A program made the position numbers and the translations under genes. The notes under the pieces are model-generated. The model was not told the DNA's origin. It was given only the letters and a program-made list of their open reading frames with translations, and did no database searches. Shown in pieces: positions 27,017 to 35,449 of a DNA stretch of 64,000 nt. The number at the start of each line of letters is the position of its first letter. Position 1 is the first letter of the stretch. This DNA is from Paraburkholderia sabiae (GTDB lineage: Bacteria; Pseudomonadota; Gammaproteobacteria; Burkholderiales; Burkholderiaceae), in the NCBI RefSeq assembly GCF_030412785.1, contig NZ_CP125295.1, forward strand, positions 620,001-684,000, written 5' to 3'.

Positions 27017-28411
27017 ATGACGCCCCAGCTCGCTCTCGATCATCTGTGGTCCGTTGCCGGCTGCGATCCGGCCTTGCTCGAATATGTGTCGATGGAGGGC
27101 AACGATCCGTCGCTGCCGTCCGTGTTTCGCGTCGGGACGCTGGCGAGCGCGTCGATTGCCGCGATGGCGCTCGCCGCCGCCGATTGCTTCCGCCTGCGCG
27201 CGGGCCGCATGCAACGCGTCGACGTGAACGTGCGACGCGCGCTGATCGCGTTTCGCAGCGAGCGGTATCTGCGTGTGAACGATGGCTTGCCGCAGGAGTT
27301 GCGTCATCCTGTGACGGGTTTTTATGCGACGCGCGATGGTCGATGGATCCAGTTGCACACGAATTTTCCGCATCATCTGCAGGGCGTGCTGAAGGTGCTC
27401 GGCTGCGACGGCGATCCTGGCGCGGTCGCCGAAGCGATTCGTAACTGGGACGGCGCGAAGCTCGATCAGACGCTCGCCGATGCCGGCCTGTGCGCCGCGC
27501 TGATCCGCTCGCCGCGCGAATGGGCGGCGCTGGATCAGGCGAAGGCGATCGCGAATCTGCCGCTGTTCGAAATCGAGCGGATCGGCGATGCGCCGCCCGA
27601 AGCGCCCGGACGCGGCGAGGCGCTGCGGCCGCTCGCGGGGACTCGGGTGCTCGATCTGTCGCGCATCATCGCGGGACCGGTGGCGGGACGCGCGCTCGCG
27701 CAGCATGGCGCGGACGTTCTGTTGATCAACGGTCCGCATCTGCCGAACATCGCGCCGCTCGTCATCGACAACGGACGTGGCAAGCGCTCGGCAACGCTTG
27801 ATTTACGCGAACTCAAGGCGCGCGAACAGCTACAGGCGCTCGCGAGCAAGGCCGATGTGTTTCTCCAGGCGTACCGTCCCGGTTCGCTTGCCGCGCGCGG
27901 TTTCGATCCCGAGACGCTGGCGCGCGTCAGGCCCGGCATCGTCTGCGTGTCGATTTCGGCTTACGGCCACGCGGGGCCATGGGCGATGCGGCGCGGCTTC
28001 GACAGCCTCGTGCAGTCGGCGAGCGGTATCGCGTACACAGAGAGCCGCGCGGCAGGCGTCGACGGGCCGAAGCACCTGCCGTGTCAGGCGCTCGATCACG
28101 CGACGGGTTATCTCGCCGCGTTCGGCGCGATGGTCGCGCTCGCGCGGCGTGCGCAGGAAGGCGGCAGCTGGCACGTGCGGCTGTCGCTGGCGCAAACGGG
28201 CCGCTGGCTGCAATCGATGGGGCAGATCGAGGACGGCTGGCGCGTGCCGGACGTCACCTATGAAAACGTGCAGGATGGTTTGCACGACGTCGATTCGCCG
28301 TTTGGCCGCGTGCGCGCGGCGGCGCCCGCCGAGTTGATGTCGGAGACGCCCGCGTTTTATGCGCGGCCGCCTGTGCCGATCGGTACTGACGCGGCGCGCT
28401 GGGAAACCTAA
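27017..28411 (+). CDS. CoA-transferase family III (CaiB/BaiF-like), domain order permuted
   Basis: A 464-residue protein. The usual N-terminal nucleotide/CoA-binding signature, LAGTRVLDLSRIIAGPVAGRALAQHGADVLLI, begins only near residue 212. It is followed by RGKRSATLDLRE, VFLQAYRPGSLAARGFDPETL and SAYGHAGPWAMRRGFDSLVQSASGIA, where the Asp of GFDSLVQ is the likely catalytic residue. The first 200 residues (RVDVNVRRALIAFRSERY, GFYATRDGRWIQLHTNFPHHLQGVLKVLG, SPREWAALDQ) instead resemble the region that normally comes after the catalytic half. Start ATG has AGGAAG upstream. CoA-donor and acceptor are unknown. Confidence 0.85.
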   Translation: MTPQLALDHLWSVAGCDPALLEYVSMEGNDPSLPSVFRVGTLASASIAAMALAAADCFRLRAGRMQRVDVNVRRALIAFRSERYLRVNDGLPQELRHPVTGFYATRDGRWIQLHTNFPHHLQGVLKVLGCDGDPGAVAEAIRNWDGAKLDQTLADAGLCAALIRSPREWAALDQAKAIANLPLFEIERIGDAPPEAPGRGEALRPLAGTRVLDLSRIIAGPVAGRALAQHGADVLLINGPHLPNIAPLVIDNGRGKRSATLDLRELKAREQLQALASKADVFLQAYRPGSLAARGFDPETLARVRPGIVCVSISAYGHAGPWAMRRGFDSLVQSASGIAYTESRAAGVDGPKHLPCQALDHATGYLAAFGAMVALARRAQEGGSWHVRLSLAQTGRWLQSMGQIEDGWRVPDVTYENVQDGLHDVDSPFGRVRAAAPAELMSETPAFYARPPVPIGTDAARWET

Positions 28412-28421
28412 GCGCTGGCGT

Positions 28422-29168
28422 CTACTTGCGCAGTTCCGCGACGAAATCGTAGTAGTCGTTGCGGCAGTAGGTATCGGTGAGTTCGATCGCGCGCTGGTCG
28501 GCCGTGTAGCCGACGCGCGTGATCAGCAGCAGTGCGTCGTTCGGCGCGATGCTCATCTGCTGCGCGATCTCGTCGCTCGCGTTGACGGCGCGGAAGTGCT
28601 GCAACGCCCGAACGATAGTCAGTCCTTTCTGTTCGAGATACGTGTACAGCGAATCGCCGATTGCCTGCGGATCGGGAATCACAGAAGCCGGGAAGGTCGA
28701 ATTCTCGACGGCCATCACGATGCCGTCCGCGAGGCGCAGCCGGCGCAGCCGCGTGACGGCGGCAGCGGGCGACAGTCCCAATTGGATCACTTCATCGCGA
28801 TTGGCGGGCACGATCTCGCGCGACAGCCATTGCGAACTCGGCGTGAAGCCGCGCCGGCGCAGCATTTCGCTGAAGCTCGACAGACGAGACAGCGGATCTT
28901 CATAGCGCGGCGTGATGAAACTGCCTGCGCCTTGCGAACGTCGGATCAAGCCCTGTTCGACGAGCAGCGCAATCGCCTTGCGCGCCGTGATGCGCGACAC
29001 GCCGAGCGCATCCGACAACACACGTTCCGACGGCAGCGCTTCGCCGGCGTTCCAGCGGTTCTCATGGATAGCGGTGCCGAGCTTGCGGGCGAGCTGAAGA
29101 TACAGCGGCGTATCGTTTTCCGGGTCCGGGCGCAGATCGCGCCAACGGTCTTCCGAGGCTGGGTTCAT
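28422..29168 (-). CDS. GntR family regulator with UTRA domain (HutC/NagR type)
   Basis: A 248-residue regulator. Residues about 20-85 form a GntR HTH (PLYLQLARKLGTAIHENRWNAGEALPSERVLSDALGVSRITARKAIALLVEQGLIRRSQGAGSFI). Residues about 95-245 form a UTRA ligand domain (SSFSEMLRRRGFTPSSQWL, LRLADGIVMAVENSTFPASVIP, TRVGYTADQRAIELTDTYCRNDYYDFVAEL). It is closest in feel to N-acetylglucosamine regulators, though no sugar genes are adjacent. It ends 10 bases from the converging CoA-transferase and is divergent from the aldo-keto reductase. Confidence 0.88.
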   Translation of the reverse strand: MNPASEDRWRDLRPDPENDTPLYLQLARKLGTAIHENRWNAGEALPSERVLSDALGVSRITARKAIALLVEQGLIRRSQGAGSFITPRYEDPLSRLSSFSEMLRRRGFTPSSQWLSREIVPANRDEVIQLGLSPAAAVTRLRRLRLADGIVMAVENSTFPASVIPDPQAIGDSLYTYLEQKGLTIVRALQHFRAVNASDEIAQQMSIAPNDALLLITRVGYTADQRAIELTDTYCRNDYYDFVAELRK

Positions 29169-29346
29169 GTGACGGACGCAAGTAGGGCAAGCGGCAATTC
29201 TATGACATTGGCGCGCGGCGTTATAGCGGGGTTTTGCCGGGACACGGATGCGTGTCGCGAACCGGCGCTACACTCGCTGGACGAGCCGCTGCATCGATAG
29301 CTACCCGGCGGCGCATCTTCAGAACACCATTAACGAGGACGCAACC

Positions 29347-30192
29347 ATGACGAACGACATCGCCAGCGTGACGCTGCCCGACGGCGAACGCATTCCGAAA
29401 CTCGGGCAGGGCACGTGGGAGATGGGCGAGCATCCGTCGCGCCGCAAGGCCGAAATCGAGGCAGTGCGCGGCGGCATCGAACTCGGCATGACGCTGATCG
29501 ATACGGCCGAAATGTACGGCGAAGGCGCGACGGAATCGCTGCTCGGCGAAGCGCTGCACGGACTTCGCGACGAGGTGTTTCTGGTCAGCAAGGTCTATCC
29601 GCACAACGCGAGCAAGCGTGGTGTGCAGCATGCGTGCGAGCAGTCGTTGAGGCGACTGAAGACCGATCGCATCGATCTGTATCTGCTGCACTGGCGCGGC
29701 TCGGTGCCGCTCGAAGAGACGGTCGCGGGCTTCGAGGCGTTGCGGCGCGACGGCAAGATTCGTCACTGGGGCGTGAGCAACTTCGACGTCGACGATATGG
29801 AAGAACTCGTCGATGTGGCGGACGGCGATGCCTGCGCGACAAACCAGATTCTCTACAACGTCGCGCGGCGCGGATCGGAATTCGATCTGCTGCCGTGGCT
29901 CGCGGACCGCAAGATGCCCGCGATGGCCTACAGTCCCGTCGATCACGCACGCCTGCCGAAGCGCTCGCCGCTCGACGATATCGCCGCTCGGCATGGCGTG
30001 TCGGTGATTCAGGTTGCGCTGGCGTGGGTGCTGCGGCAACCCGAGGTGTTCGCGATTCCGAAGTCAGGACGCATCGAGCATGTGCGCGACAACCGTCGCG
30101 CGCTCGACCTGCAGCTTTCCGCCGACGACCTCGCCGCCATCGATACGCACTTTCGGCCGCCGCGCAGCAAGCGGCCGCTCGAGATGCTTTGA
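29347..30192 (+). CDS. Aldo/keto reductase
   Basis: A 281-residue NADPH-dependent oxidoreductase with a TIM-barrel fold. The tetrad is visible: Asp and Tyr in LIDTAEMYGEGATESLLGEAL, Lys in VFLVSKVYPHNAS, His in IDLYLLHWRGSVP. Later blocks IRHWGVSNFDVDDMEEL and PEVFAIPKSGRIEHVRDN are family-typical. Substrate unknown; carbonyl reduction inferred. GAGG precedes the ATG at 29347. The frame is open from 29248 but lacks conserved residues there. Confidence 0.92.
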   Translation: MTNDIASVTLPDGERIPKLGQGTWEMGEHPSRRKAEIEAVRGGIELGMTLIDTAEMYGEGATESLLGEALHGLRDEVFLVSKVYPHNASKRGVQHACEQSLRRLKTDRIDLYLLHWRGSVPLEETVAGFEALRRDGKIRHWGVSNFDVDDMEELVDVADGDACATNQILYNVARRGSEFDLLPWLADRKMPAMAYSPVDHARLPKRSPLDDIAARHGVSVIQVALAWVLRQPEVFAIPKSGRIEHVRDNRRALDLQLSADDLAAIDTHFRPPRSKRPLEML

Positions 30193-30225
30193 GCGGCGCT
30201 TCGGGTCACGTGCGTAGGTGTCGAT

Positions 30226-30681
30226 TCAGTCGCACGCGTGATGCATATGCACCGAACCGAGCACGGCGACTTCGGCGGGCGTGCGCTTGAGCGAATCGGC
30301 GTTGACCTGGCCGGCGTCCTGAACGAATTCATCGACGATCGTCGAGACGGGCACGTCGCGCAGACACAGTGACACGCGCTGCGTTTCCTTCGCCGACAGC
30401 GACGTGCGCTGGCTCAGAAACAGCACGCCGTACTGATAGCCGTGGATGATGCCGCGCACTGCGCCGACGCATTGGCCATGCGCGACGTTGTCGGACTTCT
30501 GCTGGCAGGCTTGCGCAAGCGAATACGCGGAGAAGGTGGGATCGACGGGAGGGGCGGCTTGCGTTTGTGCCGCGTTTTGTGGTGCATTCTGCGCCTGAGC
30601 CAGCGACGCGCCACCGACCAGCGAAGCCATCAGCAGGCACGACGCGATGCGTGCAACGGGGCGGGGGAAGTGTCGTTGCAT
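30226..30681 (-). CDS. Rap1a/Tai family secreted protein
   Basis: A 151-residue exported protein. The N-terminal MQRHFPRPVARIASCLLMASLVGGASLAQAQ is a signal peptide cut after AQA. The mature part has the Rap1a/Tai pattern: SAYSLAQACQQK, GQCVGAVRGIIHGYQYGVL, VSLCLRDVPVSTIVDEFVQDA and VLGSVHMHHACD, with conserved Cys. Rap1a and Tai proteins are periplasmic immunity proteins against type VI secretion amidases. No effector or secretion gene is adjacent, so it may be an orphan or have another role. Confidence 0.75.
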   Translation of the reverse strand: MQRHFPRPVARIASCLLMASLVGGASLAQAQNAPQNAAQTQAAPPVDPTFSAYSLAQACQQKSDNVAHGQCVGAVRGIIHGYQYGVLFLSQRTSLSAKETQRVSLCLRDVPVSTIVDEFVQDAGQVNADSLKRTPAEVAVLGSVHMHHACD

Positions 30682-30826
30682 GTAGGAGGCCTCATATCGA
30701 ACGTGGAATAGATAGGAGGCGGGCGGGGCGGTTTGGTTCCGGTGCGCGGCTTTTCGCGCGCGATGTTCGATTGCTCTTGCGGTGAGTGCGCATGGGCATC
30801 GTGAAGTTGATGCATATCGGCCCTTG

Positions 30827-30865
30827 GGCGGTGACGTCCGACCGGGGGATCGGAACGTCACCGCC
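30827..30865. repeat. Inverted repeat downstream of the glycine-rich gene
   Basis: Perfect 11-bp arms GGCGGTGACGT and ACGTCACCGCC (30827-30837, 30855-30865), with further TCCGA/TCGGA pairing inside after one bulged base. It sits 80 bases past the stop of the glycine-rich gene. It lacks a T-tract, so its role as a terminator or mRNA-end hairpin is inferred. Confidence 0.45.
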
Positions 30866-30944
30866 GACGACGGCCAGACAGCGTCTCTATGCTGCGGGAT
30901 GGCTGACGTGGGAGAACGGCGCGGGGGCGCGCCGTCCGCCGGAT

Positions 30945-31913
30945 CTAATGTCCGTTGCCGCCGCCGTGACCGCCGCCCGAGCCGGAGCCTCCGCCGTAGC
31001 CACCGCCTTTGCCGAAGCCGCCGCCGAAACCGCCGCCGAAGCCACCGCTACCAAAGCCACCACCGAAGCCGCCACTGCCGAAGCCGCCGCCAGGTCCGCC
31101 GTGACCGCTGCCGCCACAACCGCAACCACCGTTGCCGCCGCCGCCGCCGTTACCACCGCCGCCGTTACCACCGCCGCCGTTACCACCGCCGCCGTTACCA
31201 CCGCCACCGTTACCGCCGCCGCCGTTGCCACCGCCGCCGTTACCACCGCCGCCGTTACCACCACCGCCGTTACCACCGCCGCCATTACCACCGCCGCCAT
31301 TACCGCCACCGCCGTTACCGCCGCCGCCGTTACCACCGCCACCGCTACCACCGCCACCGCTACCGCCGCCACCGCTACCGCCGCCGCCGTTACTGCCGCC
31401 GCCGTTACTGCCGCCGCCGTTACCGCCACTGCCACCACCACCAAACCCGCCACCTGAACCACCGCTCGAACCCGCCGCGGCCCCAAAGCCCCCACCGCCC
31501 GAACCTCCGCCGGACGATCCCGACGATCCCGACGATCCCGCAGACCCCGACGCACCCGCCCCAGCCGCCCCCGCACTAGCGCCACTGCTAGCCCTTCCGC
31601 CGCTGGGCGAGCAGTTGCCTGCATTGCCGATACATGTTCGAAGGAGAAAGACGGATGACGCATCATCGGCGGCCGTCGTCGCGCCGGCTTCCGCGCCCAT
31701 CGACCCAGCGTCGCCGTGCGCCGGTTGCGTCGCAGCCGACGCGCCGCTGGCAGGCAGTGGCGCATCGGCTGTAACGATCCACTTCGGGATCACGTCGTCC
31801 GTGGATGCGGCCTGAACGGATTGAGCCGCCATGAAAGCCCCCGCGCCAACCACAAGGGTTGCCGTACCCCGTATTGCCTTGTAGTAGTACGTATTAATTA
31901 TGCCGGTCTTCAT
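30945..31913 (-). CDS. Glycine-rich repeat secreted protein
   Basis: A 322-residue protein with a probable signal peptide (MKTGIINTYYYKAIRGTATL, cleavage near AQSVQA-AST). The mature N-terminus (about residues 36-115) is non-repetitive with one CIGNAGNCSP Cys pair. Then come Ala/Ser/Gly-rich blocks, a long tandem (GGGGN/S)n array, and a C-terminal GGFGSGGFGGGFG region. It resembles structural or cell-wall glycine-rich proteins. The function is unknown. A ribosome binding site AGAGG precedes the ATG. The opposite strand also has long open frames caused by the repeat; these are artefacts. Confidence 0.7.
   Translation of the reverse strand: MKTGIINTYYYKAIRGTATLVVGAGAFMAAQSVQAASTDDVIPKWIVTADAPLPASGASAATQPAHGDAGSMGAEAGATTAADDASSVFLLRTCIGNAGNCSPSGGRASSGASAGAAGAGASGSAGSSGSSGSSGGGSGGGGFGAAAGSSGGSGGGFGGGGSGGNGGGSNGGGSNGGGGSGGGGSGGGGSGGGGNGGGGNGGGGNGGGGNGGGGNGGGGNGGGGNGGGGNGGGGNGGGGNGGGGNGGGGNGGGGNGGGGGNGGCGCGGSGHGGPGGGFGSGGFGGGFGSGGFGGGFGGGFGKGGGYGGGSGSGGGHGGGNGH
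31129..31433. repeat. 15-bp tandem minisatellite in glycine-rich gene
   Basis: More than a dozen 15-base units, CCGCCGCCGTTACCA and variants on the plus strand, encode NGGGG or SGGGG on the minus strand. Unit length is a multiple of three, so copy-number change would shorten or lengthen the protein without frameshift. Confidence 0.85.
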
Positions 31914-32411
31914 CGCACCTCTCCCGACGAAACGACGCCCCCGCAGCCGTCATCCCGTGTTCACTGCTTATCGCGTTGTTCTGTGCCGGGCCGATCGGCA
32001 GCGGGCGAGCTTTTGTTGCTCTTCGTAGTCGCGGCGCGTGCCGTTATCCGTGGCACGTCGCGCGCTCCTGCCTCCCTTCCCGCCGCCTGCGGCTTCTTGT
32101 TTCTGCGTAACGTTCGACATCGAACGTGGGATCGACTGTCTTTTCTTTGCGCCGTTGCGTCGTTCGTGTACCGGCGCGAAGTCCCGGAGCTCAAGGTTTT
32201 TGTCGATCCCGACGCAACCCCATGCGTGAGCGTCATTTAGCGATAAACATGCCATTGCGCGCAGACGCCCGCCGCACGTGGCATTTGCGTGACCGCCATT
32301 TCGCGCACGCTGTAAAACGCGAGAAAAACGTTTCGGACCTGAAACGCGCGGGTCGAAACACGGCGTTTTTCGTTTCAACGCGCGATGCAGCAGCGAATCG
32401 GCAAGCGGGAA
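31914..32411. other. 498-bp intergenic region
   Basis: Lies between the start of the glycine-rich gene and the 3' end of the peptide ABC transporter operon. No open frame here has recognisable protein character. Near 32340-32390 there are interrupted inverted segments (CGCGCG and GAAAC/GTTTC), possibly an operon-end structure. Nothing else is seen. Confidence 0.4.
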
Positions 32412-34517
32412 TCAGTTGCGCCGTTGAAGCACGCGCAGTTCGTCGACGGGGATATGACAGCGGATACGATGACCGTCGCCGGCATCGGTGGAGGGCGGAT
32501 CCTGCTGCTCGCAGATCGCGCCGAGCTTGCGCGGACAGCGCGTATGAAACACGCAGCCCGACGGCGGCGCGGCAGGACTCGGCAGTTCGCCGGACAGATG
32601 GATGCGCTGCCGCTTCGCGTCGGCGGGTGTTTCGCCGTCGTGCAGATCGAGCGTCGGCACCGACGACAGCAGCGCTTCCGTATAAGGATGATGCGGACCG
32701 TCGAACACGGCCGCGGCCGGTCCGATCTCGAGCAGGCGCCCCACGTACAGCACGGCGATCCGATCGGACAGATAGCGCACGACGTTCAGATCGTGCGAGA
32801 TGAACACATAACTCACGCCGCGATCGCGCTGCAGATTGGCGAGCAGATTGAGGATTGCGGCCTGCACGGAGACATCGAGCGCGGAGGTCGGCTCGTCGCA
32901 CACGACGATGCGCGGATCGCCCGCAAACGCGCGCGCAATCGCGACGCGCTGCTTGAGTCCGCCCGACAGTTGCCGCGTGCGCGACGTCAGATAGCGATCG
33001 GGCAGCCGCACAGCCTGTGCGAGCGACTCGAGCCTTGCCTCGCGCGCGTCGCCGCGCAGCGCGGACAGACGCGATAGCGCGCGCCCGATCAGCCGCCGCA
33101 CCGAATGCGCGCGATTGAGCGCCGAATCGGGATTCTGAAACACGATCTGCAGCGACTTCACCTGATCGTCGTTGCGGCTCGTGACGCGCGCCGGCAGAGG
33201 CGCGCCGTCGAGTTCGAGCACGCTGCCTTCATCGGGCGAGACAAGCCCGAGCAGCAGCTTCGCGAGCGTCGTCTTGCCGCTGCCCGATTCGCCGACGAGA
33301 CCGAGCGTCTCGCCTTTCGCGAGTTCGAGCGACACATCGTCGACGGCACGCAGCGCCGCGCCCGCGACATGGAAAGTCTTCGAGACGTTTTCCGCGCGCA
33401 GCACGGGCGCGGCGTCGTACGCGATGCGCCCGTTCGCGGAGGCTTCGACGGGCGTCATGCGCGGCAAGTCGATGGCACGCTCGTGATAATGACAGCGCGA
33501 CATCTGATCGCCATGCTGCGCACTCACACGATAAGGCGGCGGCGCTTCGCGTCGGCAGCGGTCGTCGGCGAGACGGCAGCGTTCCAGATACACGCAGCCC
33601 TGCGTGATGGAACCCGGCTGCGGCAAGCTGCCCGCGATCGTATCCAGCCGGTCGGTGTCCTTGCTGCGTCCTACCGTCGGCAGGCAGCGCAGCAGGCCGA
33701 CCGTGTACGGATGCCGGGGCCGCGCGAATACATCCTGCGTCACGCCTTCTTCGACGAGCTTGCCCGCATACAGCACGCCGACGCGCTCGCACATCCTGCC
33801 GATCACGGCCAGGTTATGGCTGATGAACAGCACCGCCGTGTGGAATTCCTCGCGCAGCTGCGCGACGAGATCGAGCACTTCGGCTTCGACGGTTGCGTCG
33901 AGTCCCGTGGTGGGTTCGTCGAGAATCAGCAGCGCGGGTTTCGACGCGAGCGCCATCGCAATCACGACGCGCTGCTGCATGCCGCCCGACAGCTGATGCG
34001 GATAACTGTCCATCACGCGTTCCGGCTCGGCGATGCGCACCTTGCGCAAGATCTCTGCCGTCTGCCGCAGCGCGTCGTCGTAGGAAGCGCCCGAGGCTTC
34101 GAATGCTTCGGCGACCTGGCGCGCCACCGTCAGCGACGGATTGAGCGCGCGCGACGGATCCTGATACACCATCGATATGCTGTTCGCACGCAGCGTTCGC
34201 AAGGCGGCGGCATCGAGCGCATTCACGTCCTTGCCCGCGATCGAAATGCGGCCCGCCTTCACGCGTCCGTTGCGCGCCAGATAGCGCAGCGTCGCCATTG
34301 CAACCGTCGACTTGCCGCAGCCCGATTCGCCGACGAGCCCATACGATTCGCCACGCTTGATGCGAAACGATACGTCCTGCAGCACCTCGCGTTCGCGTCC
34401 TCGCGTGCGATACGCAACCGTCAGTCCGACGATGGTGAGCGCGTCCGACTGCTCGCTCTTCGATACGTCGAAGGCGGGGAACGAGGCGGGCGGCGGGGGA
34501 GGAGAGGGGCCGTTCAT
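32412..34517 (-). CDS. Peptide ABC transporter ATP-binding protein, two fused ATPase domains
   Basis: A 701-residue cytoplasmic ATPase with two nucleotide-binding domains in tandem, like YejF or GsiA. Domain 1 has VGESGCGKSTVAM, YPHQLSGGMQQRVVIAMAL and LLILDEPTTGLDATVEAEV, followed by the peptide-ABC C-terminal segment with Cys cluster (CVYLERCRLADDRC). Domain 2 has VGESGSGKTTLAKLLLG, RTRQLSGGLKQRVAIARAFAG, VVCDEPTSALDVSVQAA and again a Cys-containing tail (FHTRCPRKLGAICEQ). Start is the ATG at 34517, overlapping the permease stop by ATGA; a longer frame upstream only reads through the permease gene. Confidence 0.93.
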   Translation of the reverse strand: MNGPSPPPPPASFPAFDVSKSEQSDALTIVGLTVAYRTRGREREVLQDVSFRIKRGESYGLVGESGCGKSTVAMATLRYLARNGRVKAGRISIAGKDVNALDAAALRTLRANSISMVYQDPSRALNPSLTVARQVAEAFEASGASYDDALRQTAEILRKVRIAEPERVMDSYPHQLSGGMQQRVVIAMALASKPALLILDEPTTGLDATVEAEVLDLVAQLREEFHTAVLFISHNLAVIGRMCERVGVLYAGKLVEEGVTQDVFARPRHPYTVGLLRCLPTVGRSKDTDRLDTIAGSLPQPGSITQGCVYLERCRLADDRCRREAPPPYRVSAQHGDQMSRCHYHERAIDLPRMTPVEASANGRIAYDAAPVLRAENVSKTFHVAGAALRAVDDVSLELAKGETLGLVGESGSGKTTLAKLLLGLVSPDEGSVLELDGAPLPARVTSRNDDQVKSLQIVFQNPDSALNRAHSVRRLIGRALSRLSALRGDAREARLESLAQAVRLPDRYLTSRTRQLSGGLKQRVAIARAFAGDPRIVVCDEPTSALDVSVQAAILNLLANLQRDRGVSYVFISHDLNVVRYLSDRIAVLYVGRLLEIGPAAAVFDGPHHPYTEALLSSVPTLDLHDGETPADAKRQRIHLSGELPSPAAPPSGCVFHTRCPRKLGAICEQQDPPSTDAGDGHRIRCHIPVDELRVLQRRN

Positions 34518-35449
34518 GCGTCGACGGCTCCTTGCACGGCATCCGCGATCAGGTTCACGCCGACCACCAGCGAGGCGATCGCAGCGGCATCGAATACGAC
34601 CGTCCACCATGCGCCGCCCGCCATCAGCGTGTACGACTCGGAGAGCGCGAGGCCCCAGTCGGCGGAAGGCGGCTGGATGCCGAAGCCGAGAAACGACAGC
34701 GTCGCGACCGCGAAGATCGCGTAGCCGAGGCGCACCGTCGCTTCGACGATGATGGGTGGCAGCACGTTCGGCAGAATCTCGGCGAACATGATGTAGAACG
34801 CGTTTTCGCCGCGCAATTGGGCGGCCGCCACGTAGTCGAGATGCCGTTCTGCGAACACGGCGGCGCGCACCGTGCGGGCCGTGATCGGCGTGAACGTGAT
34901 GCCGATCACGAGGATCACCGTGAAGTTCGACGCGCCCACGGCCGCGAGCGCGAGCAGCGCGACGATCACGAGCGGCAGCGCGAGCACGGCATCGATCGCG
35001 CGTCCGACCACGTTGTCGACCCAGCCGTCGAAATAGCCGACGAAAAGACCGAGCGCCGTGCCCGCGAGCGTACCGAGCAGCGTCGCGAGCGGGGCGATCG
35101 TGAGGATGTCGCGCGCGCCGACGATCACGCGCGACAGCACATCGCGGCCGAGTTGATCGGTGCCGAACCAGTGACCTTGCGCGGGCGGCGTGAGCGAATT
35201 CAACGGATCGGACGCGTATGGATCGAGCGGCGCGATCCACAAGCCCGCAATCGCGCACACGATCCACCACAGCACGATCAGCGCGCCGACGATGAAGGTC
35301 GGCGAACGCAGCAATGCGCGCAGCACGTCGTGGCGGCTGTCGCGTGCGCGTGGGGTCGACGGCGGGACGGGCTTATCCGGTGTATCCGGCGTATTGGGCG
35401 TATTGGGCGTATTGGGCGTATTGGGCGTAGAAGGCGTCGTCGTACTCAT
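34514..35449 (-). CDS. Peptide ABC transporter permease (DppC-like)
   Basis: A 311-residue inner-membrane subunit. An unusual N-terminal tail (TPNTPNTPNTPNTPDTPDKP) precedes the OppC N-domain (LLRSPTFIVGALIVLWWIVCAIAGLWIAP, HWFGTDQLGRDVLSRVIVGAR). The binding-protein-dependent transport motif follows at DYVAAAQLRGENAFYIMFAEILPNVLPPI. About six helices. It overlaps both neighbours by 4 bases (ATGA), so the operon is tightly coupled. Confidence 0.93.
   Translation of the reverse strand: MSTTTPSTPNTPNTPNTPNTPDTPDKPVPPSTPRARDSRHDVLRALLRSPTFIVGALIVLWWIVCAIAGLWIAPLDPYASDPLNSLTPPAQGHWFGTDQLGRDVLSRVIVGARDILTIAPLATLLGTLAGTALGLFVGYFDGWVDNVVGRAIDAVLALPLVIVALLALAAVGASNFTVILVIGITFTPITARTVRAAVFAERHLDYVAAAQLRGENAFYIMFAEILPNVLPPIIVEATVRLGYAIFAVATLSFLGFGIQPPSADWGLALSESYTLMAGGAWWTVVFDAAAIASLVVGVNLIADAVQGAVDA
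35391..35426. repeat. Four tandem 9-bp repeats in permease N-terminus
   Basis: GTATTGGGC repeated four times, encoding (Asn-Thr-Pro)n in the cytoplasmic tail of the DppC-like permease. Unit length keeps frame. Confidence 0.85.

Noticed and set aside
31129..31433. Possible CRISPR array
   Set aside because: The units are 15-base direct tandem repeats with no unique spacers, inside a coding frame.
30782..31815. Pro-rich, Ala/Thr-rich and His/Arg-rich frames opposite the glycine-rich gene
   Set aside because: All follow from reading the 15-bp repeat in other frames; only the minus-strand frame has a signal peptide and ribosome binding site.
32412..35270. A 952-codon open frame suggesting a fused permease-ATPase
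   Set aside because: The first ~250 codons read a permease gene in another frame and are Arg-rich nonsense; the real ATPase starts at 34517, where it overlaps the permease stop by ATGA.
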